Below are positions 46,618 to 55,983 of a DNA stretch of 64,000 bases, piece by piece (position 1 is the first letter of the stretch; every line of letters begins with the position of its first letter). Origin of the DNA: Aquipseudomonas ullengensis (lineage in GTDB: Bacteria > Pseudomonadota > Gammaproteobacteria > Pseudomonadales > Pseudomonadaceae). The position numbers were made by a program, and so were the translations under genes. Below the pieces are notes generated by a model. That model was not told the DNA's origin. It saw only the letters and a list, made by a program, of their open reading frames with translations, and searched no databases. The stretch is from NCBI RefSeq assembly GCF_014174475.1, contig NZ_JACJUD010000001.1, forward strand, positions 124,001 to 188,000, given 5' to 3'.

Positions 46618-46928
46618 CACCGCCCCTGTCAAATGGCCATCATGCTACAGGATACGACGTTGTGCATTGCCGGATGTAGGGGCCTGGAGGCCATTTTTGC
46701 TTGGCTTCGGTCTGGGGCTGGGTAGGAAATCCAATAGCGCGATGACGGCCGCAGCGGCCCTCGTGATGCAATGCCCTCTCGACCGCTCGCCCCCAGGCAG
46801 CTGGCCTATCCCTCGCCAGGCCTGCGCAAGCGTTAGGCAGCACTGCCCTGGCTGTGAGCGGTGAACCCTATGCAACACATAGCCGGAGCATGGCTCTTAT
46901 GCCCGAGTTAAGGGCCACGTCACCCGGC
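46618..46928. other. intergenic stretch without recognised features
   Basis: About 310 bp between the diguanylate cyclase and a small hypothetical gene. Short open frames on both strands lack ribosome-binding sites and conserved patterns. I see no terminator or repeat. Confidence 0.5.
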
Positions 46929-47141
46929 TCAGAAGCTCGACCTGGCGCTGGGCTCCGGCTCGGAATGATGAACCCGACAACCCTTGCGGTTGCGGATTTC
47001 CTCGTCGCTGGGACGCTGGGGGTCAAACTCGAATTGGCCGTCGTCGTAGAGCACCAGATAGCCCCAGTCGAGGTGCATTTCTTCTTCGCCCGGCAGGGGT
47101 GGCTTGGCCCACCAGGGCTCGCGGCTGACGATCGTTCTCAT
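46929..47141 (-). CDS. small conserved hypothetical protein
   Basis: A 70-aa soluble, acidic protein beginning MRTIVSREPWWAKPPLPGEE, with a central MHLDWGYLVLYDDGQFEFD and a charged tail. The start at ATG 47141 is preceded by GGAA at a suitable distance. It looks like a small pseudomonad-restricted protein. No function can be assigned. Confidence 0.65.
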   Translation of the reverse strand: MRTIVSREPWWAKPPLPGEEEMHLDWGYLVLYDDGQFEFDPQRPSDEEIRNRKGCRVHHSEPEPSARSSF

Positions 47142-47224
47142 AGGGCGGTTCCCAGGCAGCAACGCGGTGTCTGACACCTATACCCTAGATTCTTCTGCCC
47201 AACTGTCATCTGCCATGCAGCCCA

Positions 47225-47569
47225 CTAGCGAGCGCCACACAGTTCCAGCTTGCGACGGCGCACCAGGGTCTTGGCCACGGTCTGACAAATCGGCGCGCCG
47301 GTGAACGTGGGCAGCTCGCGGTACAGCCACTGGCTGGTATCGCCCTGGCAAGTGACTTCGCCGGCCTCCAGCTTGATGTCACGCACCAGCTCGCGAATCG
47401 CGCTGTGCAGGCAGGCCTTGGACTGCATGGCCTCGCGCTCGATGGCTCGGTTGACCACCAACTCGCCGCCCCGGTGCAGGGTCAGCAGCAGCTTGCCGTC
47501 CGGACGCGGCTTGATAGCTACCTGGTAATCGGAAAATTCAGTCGACAGCTCTTGGTTCAGATTGTTCAT
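47225..47569 (-). CDS. DUF3509-like protein
   Basis: A 114-aa protein with DYQVAIKPRPDGKLLLTL near the N-terminus, the pattern of the pseudomonad DUF3509 family. A Cys-containing helical region (SKACLHSAIRELVRDIKLEAG) and a basic tail follow. It is somewhat longer than other members as I remember them. A GAGCGTGG/AGGG region precedes ATG 47569. Function unknown. Confidence 0.75.
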   Translation of the reverse strand: MNNLNQELSTEFSDYQVAIKPRPDGKLLLTLHRGGELVVNRAIEREAMQSKACLHSAIRELVRDIKLEAGEVTCQGDTSQWLYRELPTFTGAPICQTVAKTLVRRRKLELCGAR

Positions 47570-47761
47570 CAGGCCACGCTCCCTTAGTTAGAGCAGTAAC
47601 CATTGCAGTGCCTGTGCCAGCCACCGAATAAAAATATCCCCTTATATTTCAATATCTTGGAATAATCACCTGCCCATCGACGTGTGCAGAATGCACGATG
47701 CGGCTTAGGGGCATTGCAAGCTGCACGCCGCTCTGCCGGCATCAGATGGTAAATGCCACAC

Positions 47762-47797
47762 AACAAAAGGCCCCGTGAACCAACTGGTTCCGGGGCC
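47762..47797 (-). terminator. terminator of the exopolysaccharide operon
   Basis: On the minus strand GGCCCCG, then inner GAAC/GTTC arms, then CGGGGCC (arms at 47791-47797 and 47769-47775), followed by TTTTGTTG. It lies 20 bp after the stop of the last gene. Confidence 0.8.
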
Positions 47798-47817
47798 CCG
47801 GATAAAGCGCCCGTGAC

Positions 47818-49335
47818 TTACGCCAGCTCGGGCACCTTGGCGATGACCGGCAGCTTCAGATAACGCCGGACGTCCGAATCCGACTTCAGGCTATCGTCGA
47901 GCAACTCGACGACGAACGCCAAGCCGATACCACCGAACAGTCCCACCACCAGCACACCGATCAGCACCAGCCAGAGCTTCGGGCTGACCGGGCGATTGTT
48001 CACCGCCCCCCAGTTGACCACCGAGACGTTGCCGATCTTGGCCGCTGCCTGGGCCGAGAGGTAACGGGTTTCCTCGGTTTTCTCCAGATACAGCTGGCGT
48101 GAGTCGCGCAGTACATCGAGCTGCTGAACCAGCCGCTTGTACTCGGCCTCGTGGGAGTTGAGGTCATTCAGCCGCGCCAGCGTCTCGCGCTCCAGTTGCG
48201 TCCAGTTTTCCAGGGCCTGGCGCGTCCCGGCAAGCAGGGCATCGCTTTGCAGCAGGTCGTCACGCAGGCGCGCATGCAGCGGGTTGATGCCTTTCTCGGA
48301 GGAGGAATAGCGCTGGGTCTCCTGGCTCTTCAGCATGCGCTGGACCACCGCCATTTCCTCGCGCACCGAACGCAGGCGGGGGTCGGTAGGCGAGAAGCGC
48401 TCGACGATATCGGCCTCCTTGCGTTGCAGGTCGGCAAGCTGCTTGTTCATCTCGCTGATGGAGAAGTTGTTGGCCGACTCGGCGCCGGACAACTGAGCCG
48501 TAGCCGGCACCGACGCGAGCTGCTGCCTGAGCACCTGGTTCTGCCGGTCGGCCTGACCGACCGAGACCTGCAGCCCGTCGATATTCTTGCGGATATCACC
48601 CAGGCGCTCCATCTGCTGGCTACGCTGCTTGTCCACATCGACGATCTGCTTCTCCGAACGGAAGGTGTCCACGGCCTTCTCGGTGGCAGCCAACTGCGTA
48701 TCGAGCTGGCTCAGTTGATCGGTGAAGAAGCCCGCCTGCTCGCGCTGGTAGATGCGTACCCGCTCGCTGAGGTATTGCCGGACCAGGGTGTTGACGCCCA
48801 GGGCAGCAGACTCGGGCACCTTGCTGCGCAGGGAAACCTCGATGATGTTCGAGCTCTTGATCGCCTCGGCATCGAGATCCTTGAGGAAGCGGTTGATGGC
48901 CTGCGCTTCCAGCGTGCGATCCGATGACAACGGAAAAAAGTAGTCCTCAAGGCCTGTGTACACACTTTTCGCCATCTGCACCCAGCCTTTGGGGGCGTAC
49001 CACGGATGGTTGATGTCGATCCCTGGGAACAGGCGCTGCGGCGTCGCTTCCGCGACTACTTTCTGCGCCAGATCGACGCTGGTGAGAATGCTCGACTCGG
49101 AGTGCAGCTGCTCCTCGCGAACCACCGACATCATCGGCGTGCGGAACTGGCTGGAGGGCAGCGCCGGCATGTAGATGTCTTCCTGGCCGATACGCACCAG
49201 CAGGCGCGCGGTGGATTCGTAGGTCGGCGACACCAGCTTGAGGCCGGCATAGCCACCCACGACGGCGGCCAGGAAGAAGCAGCCAACCACGAGTTTGCGC
49301 TTGAACAGGATATTGAGAATGTCGCGGATGGTCAT
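47818..49335 (-). CDS. polysaccharide co-polymerase (Wzz/GumC-like)
   Basis: A 505-aa inner-membrane protein that regulates chain length and export. TM1 is at about 15-35. A Wzz domain follows (YESTARLLVRIGQ), then long periplasmic coiled coils (200-400). TM2 near 460-485 is preceded by the Pro motif NWGAVNNRPVSPKLWL. It has no C-terminal tyrosine-kinase domain; the separate ATPase gene at 51313 would supply it. Its start overlaps the hydrolase stop (ATGA). It is the last gene of the operon. Confidence 0.92.
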   Translation of the reverse strand: MTIRDILNILFKRKLVVGCFFLAAVVGGYAGLKLVSPTYESTARLLVRIGQEDIYMPALPSSQFRTPMMSVVREEQLHSESSILTSVDLAQKVVAEATPQRLFPGIDINHPWYAPKGWVQMAKSVYTGLEDYFFPLSSDRTLEAQAINRFLKDLDAEAIKSSNIIEVSLRSKVPESAALGVNTLVRQYLSERVRIYQREQAGFFTDQLSQLDTQLAATEKAVDTFRSEKQIVDVDKQRSQQMERLGDIRKNIDGLQVSVGQADRQNQVLRQQLASVPATAQLSGAESANNFSISEMNKQLADLQRKEADIVERFSPTDPRLRSVREEMAVVQRMLKSQETQRYSSSEKGINPLHARLRDDLLQSDALLAGTRQALENWTQLERETLARLNDLNSHEAEYKRLVQQLDVLRDSRQLYLEKTEETRYLSAQAAAKIGNVSVVNWGAVNNRPVSPKLWLVLIGVLVVGLFGGIGLAFVVELLDDSLKSDSDVRRYLKLPVIAKVPELA

Positions 49336-50510
49336 TGAGCGTTCACCTGCTTGGCTTTATTGCGAAATACATCAGCGGCGGGCCGCTTGCTACCGTCGGC
49401 GCGGTACAACCCGAAGGTGCCAATACCGTCAGGCGAGGGATAGTCCTCAAGGGAGAACCAGTAGATGCGTTGCACGTTGGCGGCGAGATCGCCACGCACA
49501 CCTTTACCATAAGGTGCACTGCCCAACTGCTGCTGAATGAAGTCGAGGGTGGCAGTGAGGCGCTGGGCCTGCTCCTTGTCGGTCACCCCCAAACGGTGAT
49601 CGGCGACGAAGTAGCCCATCTCCGTGACCCAGATCGGCTTATCGGCATAGCCCTTGAGGTTCATCATCAGTTGCAGGTTGAACACTTTGCCCATATAGCC
49701 TGGATCGTCGTGACTCCCCACCACGCCAAGGGCAGCGTAGTCGCCATCGTCGCCATCCATCTCATCGGGGTCGCGTATGCCATCCCACCAATCGAAGAGA
49801 TAGGGATGCACAGCCATGATGTCGAAGGTTTCGCCGTACTGCGGGTCTGCCTCCCATAGTTGCCAGAAGAAGATCAGGTCGGGCTTGGACAAACCGGCAT
49901 GCACCAGCTTGACCTTGTCCCGTAGCCCGGCAGTCTCCTGCTGCACCACGCGCATCAGTTTGACGAAGGCGGCCGCATCGGGTTTCGGCCCCCAGAAGTT
50001 CTTGATGTTCGGCTCGTTCCACACCTGCCAGTAGACAATCGGCGTGAACGGTACCTGGGCATCACCTCCCGGGCCATAGCGCTGGATGGACGCCTTGAGA
50101 AAGCGCGCGTAGTCGGCAAACGCCTCATCCGCCGGCGCCATTTCATAGACCTCGTCGGGTTTTGACTCGGTACGCAGCGCCCACTTCGGCGCGTAGTGGA
50201 CGATCGGCAGCAGTTCGATCTTCTCCGCCTTGGCCACCCGCACCAGCGTATCGAGCGACTGCCAGTTATAGGTGCCGCGCGTCGACTCGACCTGGCGCCA
50301 CTCCCAGTCCAGGCGCACCTGGTTCACGCCAACCGCCTTGGCCTGCTTGAAGCGCTTACGCAGGCTGGCTTCATCGCCCGGCCCCCACATGGAGTTGATC
50401 CCCAGGGAGAGAGGCTCAGCCCGTACCAGCGGCACGCTCAGCAGCAGGCAAAGCAACACCAGCCCGCGCAGCAAACCGCGCTGTAGATGGAGCGAGAAAC
50501 ACGCACTCAT
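49332..50510 (-). CDS. secreted glycoside hydrolase, PslG/GH39-like
   Basis: A 392-aa TIM-barrel glycosidase with a signal peptide (hydrophobic core GLVLLCLLLSVPLVRA). The acid/base Glu is in WQVWNEPN and the likely nucleophile Glu in PIWVTEMGY, the clan GH-A arrangement. It resembles PslG, the periplasmic endoglycosidase of the Psl locus, suggesting trimming or release of the polymer made here. ATG 50510 is chosen over TTG 50513 because GGAG lies 8 nt upstream. It overlaps both neighbours. Confidence 0.88.
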   Translation of the reverse strand: MSACFSLHLQRGLLRGLVLLCLLLSVPLVRAEPLSLGINSMWGPGDEASLRKRFKQAKAVGVNQVRLDWEWRQVESTRGTYNWQSLDTLVRVAKAEKIELLPIVHYAPKWALRTESKPDEVYEMAPADEAFADYARFLKASIQRYGPGGDAQVPFTPIVYWQVWNEPNIKNFWGPKPDAAAFVKLMRVVQQETAGLRDKVKLVHAGLSKPDLIFFWQLWEADPQYGETFDIMAVHPYLFDWWDGIRDPDEMDGDDGDYAALGVVGSHDDPGYMGKVFNLQLMMNLKGYADKPIWVTEMGYFVADHRLGVTDKEQAQRLTATLDFIQQQLGSAPYGKGVRGDLAANVQRIYWFSLEDYPSPDGIGTFGLYRADGSKRPAADVFRNKAKQVNAQ

Positions 50511-51262
50511 CAATTGTCTCCGTCGTCATTCTCTTCAATGATGTAGTTGACCCCGAAGCCGAGTTGTACACCTTTGAACAGCACCAGATCGGTAATGTAC
50601 TGCTGCACCCAGCGGTTACCGTTGGCGATCGGCGAACGCGGGATATAGATAATGTCTGATGGGGTGAGCGCTACCTGAGTATCCGGACGACCGGCAGCGA
50701 TAGCCTTGTCACTCAGGTCCAGGTGGTAAGGCATCGGCTCGCCGTTCTTGCCTTTGCGGATCAGCACGATGGACTCCATGCTGGCCGTCGGCAGCGTGCC
50801 ACCGGCACGGTAGATCGCCTGCATTACCGACATGCCGCCATCCAGCGGAATGACCTGCGGCACCGCTACTTCACCGCCGACGTAGGCGCGGAATCCCTTG
50901 AATGAGCGCACGATCACCGAGATCGACGGATCCTTGAGGTGTGCCGCATATTTCTGCGTGAGCAGGTCATCGACCGCCTTGGGTGTCAGGCCGGCCACCT
51001 TGATTTCGTCGATCAGCTGCATGCTGATGTAACCGTCCGGGCGCACCTTCACCTGGTCGTTGAGTTCCTGGGTGTAGAAGAACTTGATGTCCAGGTCATC
51101 ACCCGGACGAATGCGGTACTCCAGCTCAGGTACCACGCCGTCGCCATCCATCAGCGGCAACCCATCGGGGCCCGGCATGTGATCGACCTTGATCGACGTG
51201 CATCCCCCCAGCAGCAGAGCGCCCAACAGCGCTGCACCTCGCACCCAACCCTTTGCCCGCAT
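50510..51262 (-). CDS. outer-membrane polysaccharide export lipoprotein (Wza-like)
   Basis: A 250-aa lipoprotein with lipobox LLGGC, a poly-export domain (YRIRPGDDLDIKFFYTQELN, VRPDGYISMQLIDEI) and an SLBB domain (YVGGEVAVPQVIPLDGGMSVMQAI). It would form the outer-membrane channel for the exopolysaccharide. ATG 51262 is used, with AGAGGA upstream; ATG 51292 would add 10 residues. Shorter than E. coli Wza, it fits the one-SLBB class. Confidence 0.9.
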   Translation of the reverse strand: MRAKGWVRGAALLGALLLGGCTSIKVDHMPGPDGLPLMDGDGVVPELEYRIRPGDDLDIKFFYTQELNDQVKVRPDGYISMQLIDEIKVAGLTPKAVDDLLTQKYAAHLKDPSISVIVRSFKGFRAYVGGEVAVPQVIPLDGGMSVMQAIYRAGGTLPTASMESIVLIRKGKNGEPMPYHLDLSDKAIAAGRPDTQVALTPSDIIYIPRSPIANGNRWVQQYITDLVLFKGVQLGFGVNYIIEENDDGDN

Positions 51263-51312
51263 ACGCGAATATCCTCTCGCCAAGAAAACCATGTGTTGTT
51301 GTCCGCGCGGGC

Positions 51313-51933
51313 TCACAGCCAGCGGTAGAGCCATTCCGGGATGAAGTTCAAGGTCCGGTTGAGTACCAGCCCCAGCAGTTTGCCGCCGCTTTCTTCCAGA
51401 CGATTGGCCACGTACTGGGCGACTTGTCGGCGCGTCTTGTTGGCTTCGGCCACCAGCACCACACCATCCATGCAGCTGGCGGCGATCATCGACACCGGCG
51501 ACAGGGTCGGCGGCGGCATGTCCCACAGCACCAGCGCGAAGCGCTCGTGCAGGTGCGCGAACATCGCCTGGGTCTCGTCGTTACCGATCCCAAACAGGTG
51601 CAGGCAGGTGTTCAGCGACAGGTTTACCTTGGCCACCGCATGCCCCGGCACGCAGAGACGCTCCAGATCGCCATCGAGCACCTCGCCGTCGCCAGCACCG
51701 GCACTGACCTCGACCACCAGGATCTGGCCGAAGGCTGCTGCCAGCTCTTCCGCGGCCTGCTCGGCGATGAAGCTGGTGCCGACCTTGCGCGCCACACCGA
51801 CGATCATCAGTTGATTGAGTTGACGCTCACGGGCTTCTCGCAAAACCCGCGCCATCAGTTCCTGCATCGGCAGCGACAGACGGCGGTCTTCACCGAGCAG
51901 ATGCAGAGGTGCCTGTGGATTGACTGCGTTCAT
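51313..51933 (-). CDS. degenerate BY-kinase-like ATPase of the export complex
   Basis: A 206-aa P-loop ATPase-fold protein related to Wzc/CpsD kinase domains. The Walker A region reads GVARKVGTS (46-54), so the usual GK[ST] lysine is absent. Walker A' is VVEVSAG instead of the usual Asp-containing motif, while Walker B LVLWDMPPP keeps Asp138. No Tyr-rich C-terminal cluster is present (it ends LYRWL). It is probably a structural partner of the co-polymerase, or a kinase with altered chemistry. Confidence 0.82.
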   Translation of the reverse strand: MNAVNPQAPLHLLGEDRRLSLPMQELMARVLREARERQLNQLMIVGVARKVGTSFIAEQAAEELAAAFGQILVVEVSAGAGDGEVLDGDLERLCVPGHAVAKVNLSLNTCLHLFGIGNDETQAMFAHLHERFALVLWDMPPPTLSPVSMIAASCMDGVVLVAEANKTRRQVAQYVANRLEESGGKLLGLVLNRTLNFIPEWLYRWL

Positions 51934-51951
51934 AGACGATTTCCTGATTCC

Positions 51952-53070
51952 CTACGCCTTGGAAAGGCGCTTACCAATTTCGATGACCGGTTTCTCGAGC
52001 AAAATATGGGTCAGCATCCCGACTGCGACGATGGTCAGTCCACACAGGATTATTGCGACCCAGGCCAGCCCGTCAGACAGGTGCAAATGCGGATAGAGCT
52101 TGCCGAACAGGGCGAGTACGAAGGGGTGGCTGAGGTAGGTCGAGTACGACGCATCACCGAACTGCACCATCCAGTCGCGCCTCTTCCACTGGCGCCCGGC
52201 ATCGCGCTGGCTCTTCTCGAGGTTGAGCAAGGCCAGCAATAGCATGCCGTAGGCAAAGCCAAACGACAGGACTCGGGCAGGCAGCTCCTCATTGATCAGG
52301 CCCGACTCGGCGTAGCGCATGCCGAGCCCAAGGAACATGGCGCACAGCAGCAGCGGCAGCTTCCAGCCAAGCACTTGAGCCTGGGTCCAGAAGCGGTAGA
52401 TGAACGCACCGATGGTGAACTGAATCATGTACAGCGAGAGGATGTGGAAGTCCCAGAACTGTATGCCGGCATGCTGTTGCAGGAGCCACTTGCCCAGGGC
52501 CAGCACGCTCAGGGTCAGCATCACACCGTACAGCCATTGCACCGGTAGAAAACGAGCAACCAGGAACACCGTGGCGTAGAACACCAGTTCATGCTCGACC
52601 GTCCAACCGACGAACAGCAACGGCAACCCGGCCTGCGGCAGCATCAGCAGCGAACGCGCGATCGAGCCCCAGTCATGCACCCCTGAGCCCATGGTCATGG
52701 CCGGGTTGTACAGCCACAGCCCCAGCACCAGGCTGGTGAAGAACACGTACATCGGGAAAATCCGGAAGAACCGGCTGAGCAGCCAGCGCCGCGGTTCAAA
52801 GCGCGTGGTAAAGGTGATGTACGACATGATGAAGCCGCTGATCACAAAAAACAGATCCGGCGCCGAATACCCGACCAGAGCCGAATAGGTGGTGTGCACG
52901 TGCTCCCAGCCCGGCAGCTTGCGGGCGATGTCCTCGACGTGGAACACCAGCACCATCAGCACCGCCAGCCCACGCAGGCGCTGCACGCTGAGCAATTCGC
53001 CCTTGTGCACCACGGGGGTGGCCAGGGCCCGACTGTAGATACCGACGAATTCGCGCAAAATCGCTGTCAT
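51952..53070 (-). CDS. membrane O-acyltransferase (acyltransferase 3 family)
   Basis: A 372-aa integral membrane acyltransferase with about ten TM segments. The family motif LRGLAVLMVLVFHV carries the catalytic His near residue 44, followed by DLFFVISGFIMSY and RFFRIFPMY. It likely adds acetyl or succinyl groups to a repeat unit of the polymer. Its ATG overlaps the stop of the small ORF upstream (ATGA). Confidence 0.92.
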   Translation of the reverse strand: MTAILREFVGIYSRALATPVVHKGELLSVQRLRGLAVLMVLVFHVEDIARKLPGWEHVHTTYSALVGYSAPDLFFVISGFIMSYITFTTRFEPRRWLLSRFFRIFPMYVFFTSLVLGLWLYNPAMTMGSGVHDWGSIARSLLMLPQAGLPLLFVGWTVEHELVFYATVFLVARFLPVQWLYGVMLTLSVLALGKWLLQQHAGIQFWDFHILSLYMIQFTIGAFIYRFWTQAQVLGWKLPLLLCAMFLGLGMRYAESGLINEELPARVLSFGFAYGMLLLALLNLEKSQRDAGRQWKRRDWMVQFGDASYSTYLSHPFVLALFGKLYPHLHLSDGLAWVAIILCGLTIVAVGMLTHILLEKPVIEIGKRLSKA

Positions 53071-53270
53071 GTGCGTGCCAGCAGCAAAAGCTGCGCCTCC
53101 CTTTTAACGGTGTTGATGGAAATTTCACTGAAACTGATAGCGCGACACATCCCGCTCGGGCAGTCCCAGAAACGGCACGCGCCGCTCAGTTGGACGACCT
53201 GGCTGCAGAACAACCGCGAACCGACGCGCCCAAAGCTGGACTGCAGTTTCCTTGCACCTCGACGCATCAT
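53067..53270 (-). CDS. possible small ORF filling the GT4-acyltransferase gap
   Basis: 67 codons that exactly span the gap. The ATG overlaps the glycosyltransferase stop, and the stop overlaps the acyltransferase start. AAGGAG lies about 10 nt upstream. The product is basic and Cys-containing (LFCSQVVQLSG, CRFWDCPSGMC) and matches nothing I recognise. The two overlaps argue for translation coupling, but it could be a relic or merely a ribosome bridge. Confidence 0.45.
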   Translation of the reverse strand: MMRRGARKLQSSFGRVGSRLFCSQVVQLSGACRFWDCPSGMCRAISFSEISINTVKREAQLLLLART

Positions 53271-54523
53271 GAGAGCAACTCCTTGGCCATCAGACCTGGC
53301 TGGGTGTGCTGCGGGGTAACGCGTCGGTAGAGCTGTTGCAAGGTATCGATATGGCCACCCCGGGTATGACGCTCGGCCACCAGGGCACGGGCTGCCTGCC
53401 CCAGGGCGGCTAATGACTCGGCCTGATCGAGCGCACGCTGCAAGCCAGCCGCCATGCCTGCGACAGAAACACTGGCGGTCAGGTAACCGGTGCGCCCGTC
53501 CAGTACGTAATCGGGAATCCCGCCCACGGGGAACGCCAGCACCGGGGTTTCGAACGACATGGCCTCGATGCCCACCAGCGGACCCGGGTCATCCCAGACC
53601 GAGGGCAGTACGAACAGATCGGCACGGCGGTAATAGTCGGCAAGCTGTTCCTGGGGCAGCCACTCGATGAATTCGATGCGCTCGGCAATGCCATGACGCT
53701 CGGCCAGTGCCTTGGCTACCGACAACCGTGGCCCGGAGGAAATCGCGGTGAAGTGCCAGGCGCCACGCAGCTGGGCAAGCGCCTTGACCAGCACCTCCAG
53801 GCCCTTGCCTTTTACCGCCTGGCCAGTGAACAGCAGGCGCAGGGGACGCTCATGTCCGGGCAGCCCCGGTGCCTTCGGCGCCCCCAGCGACGTGCGCCCC
53901 AATGCCTGCTGGTCGAAGCGACTGAAATAGGGCACCACGTTGACGTCCGGCTCGGCGAAGCCATTCAACAGCAGCACCCGACGCATGTGCTGGCTGCCCA
54001 CCACCGACGCCGAAAATTCTTGGTAAACGGCACGCTCCGCCAGCTTGGCGGGCAAGTCCTGCAAACCCGGCAAGCGTCCACCTGGGCGCGGCGCGCCAAT
54101 CAGGCAGCCTTGCAGTGCACAGCTCCACCCCAGCGGGCGGGTGCAGCGATCCCCGGGAAATCGCCGGCGGCCACGGCGCAGGCACATCGAGGTGTAGTCG
54201 TGAAAAGAACGCAGCAGCGGCACGCCCAGGCTCGGCAGGGCCTGCAACAGGGGCAATACGCTACACAGATGCAGGTGCAGCAGGTCTGGCTGCCAGTCAC
54301 GCAATATCTGCACGGCGCCCAGCAACTCGTAGGGCTGTTGGAAACCATTGGCGGTCAGCGCTAGCAGCTCCACGCCGCGGCAATCGAGAAACTCCGGCAC
54401 CTCGCCACCGCCATGGGCCAGGCCCACGGTTTCGCCGCGCTCAGCCAGGGCCCGGGCTAGCTCCAGCACGTAGTTGGGCAGGCCGCCGATCGTCAGGGTC
54501 TCCACCAGCAGCAGGATTCTCAT
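53267..54523 (-). CDS. glycosyltransferase family 4
   Basis: A 418-aa GT-B enzyme. The N-terminal domain has LLVETLTIGGLPNYVLELARAL. The C-terminal domain has LLFTGQAVKGKGLEVLVKAL, ADLFVLPSVWDDPGPLVGIEAMSFETPVLAF (the E-x7-E motif region) and GGIPDYVLDGRTGYL. It adds a sugar from a nucleotide donor to the lipid-linked repeat unit on the cytoplasmic face; donor and linkage cannot be read. It overlaps the polymerase gene by 4 bp. Confidence 0.92.
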   Translation of the reverse strand: MRILLLVETLTIGGLPNYVLELARALAERGETVGLAHGGGEVPEFLDCRGVELLALTANGFQQPYELLGAVQILRDWQPDLLHLHLCSVLPLLQALPSLGVPLLRSFHDYTSMCLRRGRRRFPGDRCTRPLGWSCALQGCLIGAPRPGGRLPGLQDLPAKLAERAVYQEFSASVVGSQHMRRVLLLNGFAEPDVNVVPYFSRFDQQALGRTSLGAPKAPGLPGHERPLRLLFTGQAVKGKGLEVLVKALAQLRGAWHFTAISSGPRLSVAKALAERHGIAERIEFIEWLPQEQLADYYRRADLFVLPSVWDDPGPLVGIEAMSFETPVLAFPVGGIPDYVLDGRTGYLTASVSVAGMAAGLQRALDQAESLAALGQAARALVAERHTRGGHIDTLQQLYRRVTPQHTQPGLMAKELLS

Positions 54524-55983
54524 GCCCGCACCTCCGGCTCGCTCGCCTTGAGGCCAACGGCGTCGGCGCGGGCGTCACTGATACCCAGGCCAAGCAACAG
54601 CACCAACAGGAAATGCATGTTCTGCAACAGCAGCATGTCCACCGAGGCAAACACCATGTAGGCCGCGAGGGTGCCAATGGCCGCCAGGGTGAAGACCGCC
54701 GCGTCGTCACCACAGCGCTCGCGCCAGCGCCTGGCCAGGTGCCGCGCCACCGTCAGCAGGAATGCCAGATAACCGAGCAGGCCAACCAGCCCGGTATCAG
54801 CGAGAATTTCCAGATAAGTGTTATGGGCATGTAGCGATGGATAGCCGAGATCAACGTTGAGGGTTACGCCGCGGGCAAAGAACTCGTCACGGAAATTGCC
54901 CAAGCCGACGCCGAACAACGGGTTGTCCTTGAACACATCGATGACCACACCCCAGATGATCAGACGGTCGAGCACCGCCTCCGGGCGACCGGGCACCAGG
55001 TCGGCAATGGTGCCATCCCAGTTCGGCAACATGGCAATGGTCAACACCCCAGCCAGGGCCGCCAGCACGCCCAGCATCACCAGCCAGCGCAGCAGGCGGG
55101 GGCGGATCACCACCAGCATCACCAGCACCAGCGCCAGGGCGCCCAGCAGGCCGCCACGCGACTTGGTCGCCGCCAGCCCGCCCAGACACACCAGCAGGCA
55201 GAGTCCCGCCAGCAGGCGCAGCCCCGGACGCGGCGAGATGAACAGGTGCGCGATGGCCACGCTCATACTCATCACCAGGTACATCGCCAGGCCCTGGGCA
55301 CCGCCAAAAGAACTGCCGGCACGGCCAGAGATATCAAAGGTATGGCGGATCTGCGCCATGTCACCTTCGGGGATCGGTACCGGGATACCCAGCATGCCGG
55401 TCAGCCGCGTGCCATTGCTGGCCAGTTCGTAGAGACCATCGATGGCGAACAGGCACGGCACCAGTAGCATGGTCAGGGCGGCGAAACGCCAAAACGCTGG
55501 CTGCGGACGGAAGATCATCAGCAGCACCGGCAGCACCATGAACCATTCGACGATGCGCAGGATCTGCTTGAGGCTGTTGCCCTGAGCAATCGAGCCGATC
55601 TGCGCCAGGCAGGTGGCAATCAGGAACGGCGTGATGGCCCACACCAGCAGTGGCACGCGCCACCGCCCCAGATGCGGCGCCTGCTCGCGCTGCAGCATGA
55701 ACGGCCAGAGCAGGCACCAGAGCACCAGCAAACCGTCAGTGGCATTCAACGGCAGGCCAGCAAAGGTCTTCTGGATCGGAATGGCTAGGCTGATGACAAA
55801 CGGCACCATCAGCAGTTGCGGCTGCTTGCTCAGTGCCAGCGCCGCGCCCAGCCCCACACCCAGCGCCATGCCTGGCAGCGGATAGAGGGTGGTCAGCAAT
55901 GCCAACAGAAAACCGAGCGGCAGCGCCAGCAGTACGCCACGCCCCGTGACATCCGAGCGCTGCAACAACGAATTAAACGCCAT
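54520..55983 (-). CDS. O-antigen ligase/polymerase family protein (Wzy-like)
   Basis: A 487-aa membrane protein with about 12 TM segments and the Wzy_C motif HAHNTYLEILADTGLVGL in a large periplasmic loop, following NPLFGVGLGNF. In a Wzx/Wzy locus it is the probable polymerase of the repeat units. The start ATG 55983 follows GGAGGT by 8 nt; the extension to 56004 lacks this. It overlaps the upstream GT2 gene by 11 bp. Confidence 0.88.
   Translation of the reverse strand: MAFNSLLQRSDVTGRGVLLALPLGFLLALLTTLYPLPGMALGVGLGAALALSKQPQLLMVPFVISLAIPIQKTFAGLPLNATDGLLVLWCLLWPFMLQREQAPHLGRWRVPLLVWAITPFLIATCLAQIGSIAQGNSLKQILRIVEWFMVLPVLLMIFRPQPAFWRFAALTMLLVPCLFAIDGLYELASNGTRLTGMLGIPVPIPEGDMAQIRHTFDISGRAGSSFGGAQGLAMYLVMSMSVAIAHLFISPRPGLRLLAGLCLLVCLGGLAATKSRGGLLGALALVLVMLVVIRPRLLRWLVMLGVLAALAGVLTIAMLPNWDGTIADLVPGRPEAVLDRLIIWGVVIDVFKDNPLFGVGLGNFRDEFFARGVTLNVDLGYPSLHAHNTYLEILADTGLVGLLGYLAFLLTVARHLARRWRERCGDDAAVFTLAAIGTLAAYMVFASVDMLLLQNMHFLLVLLLGLGISDARADAVGLKASEPEVRA

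Noticed and set aside
46640..46864. Short ORFs on both strands between the diguanylate cyclase and the next gene
   Set aside because: No ribosome-binding site, no conserved pattern, and mutually overlapping frames.
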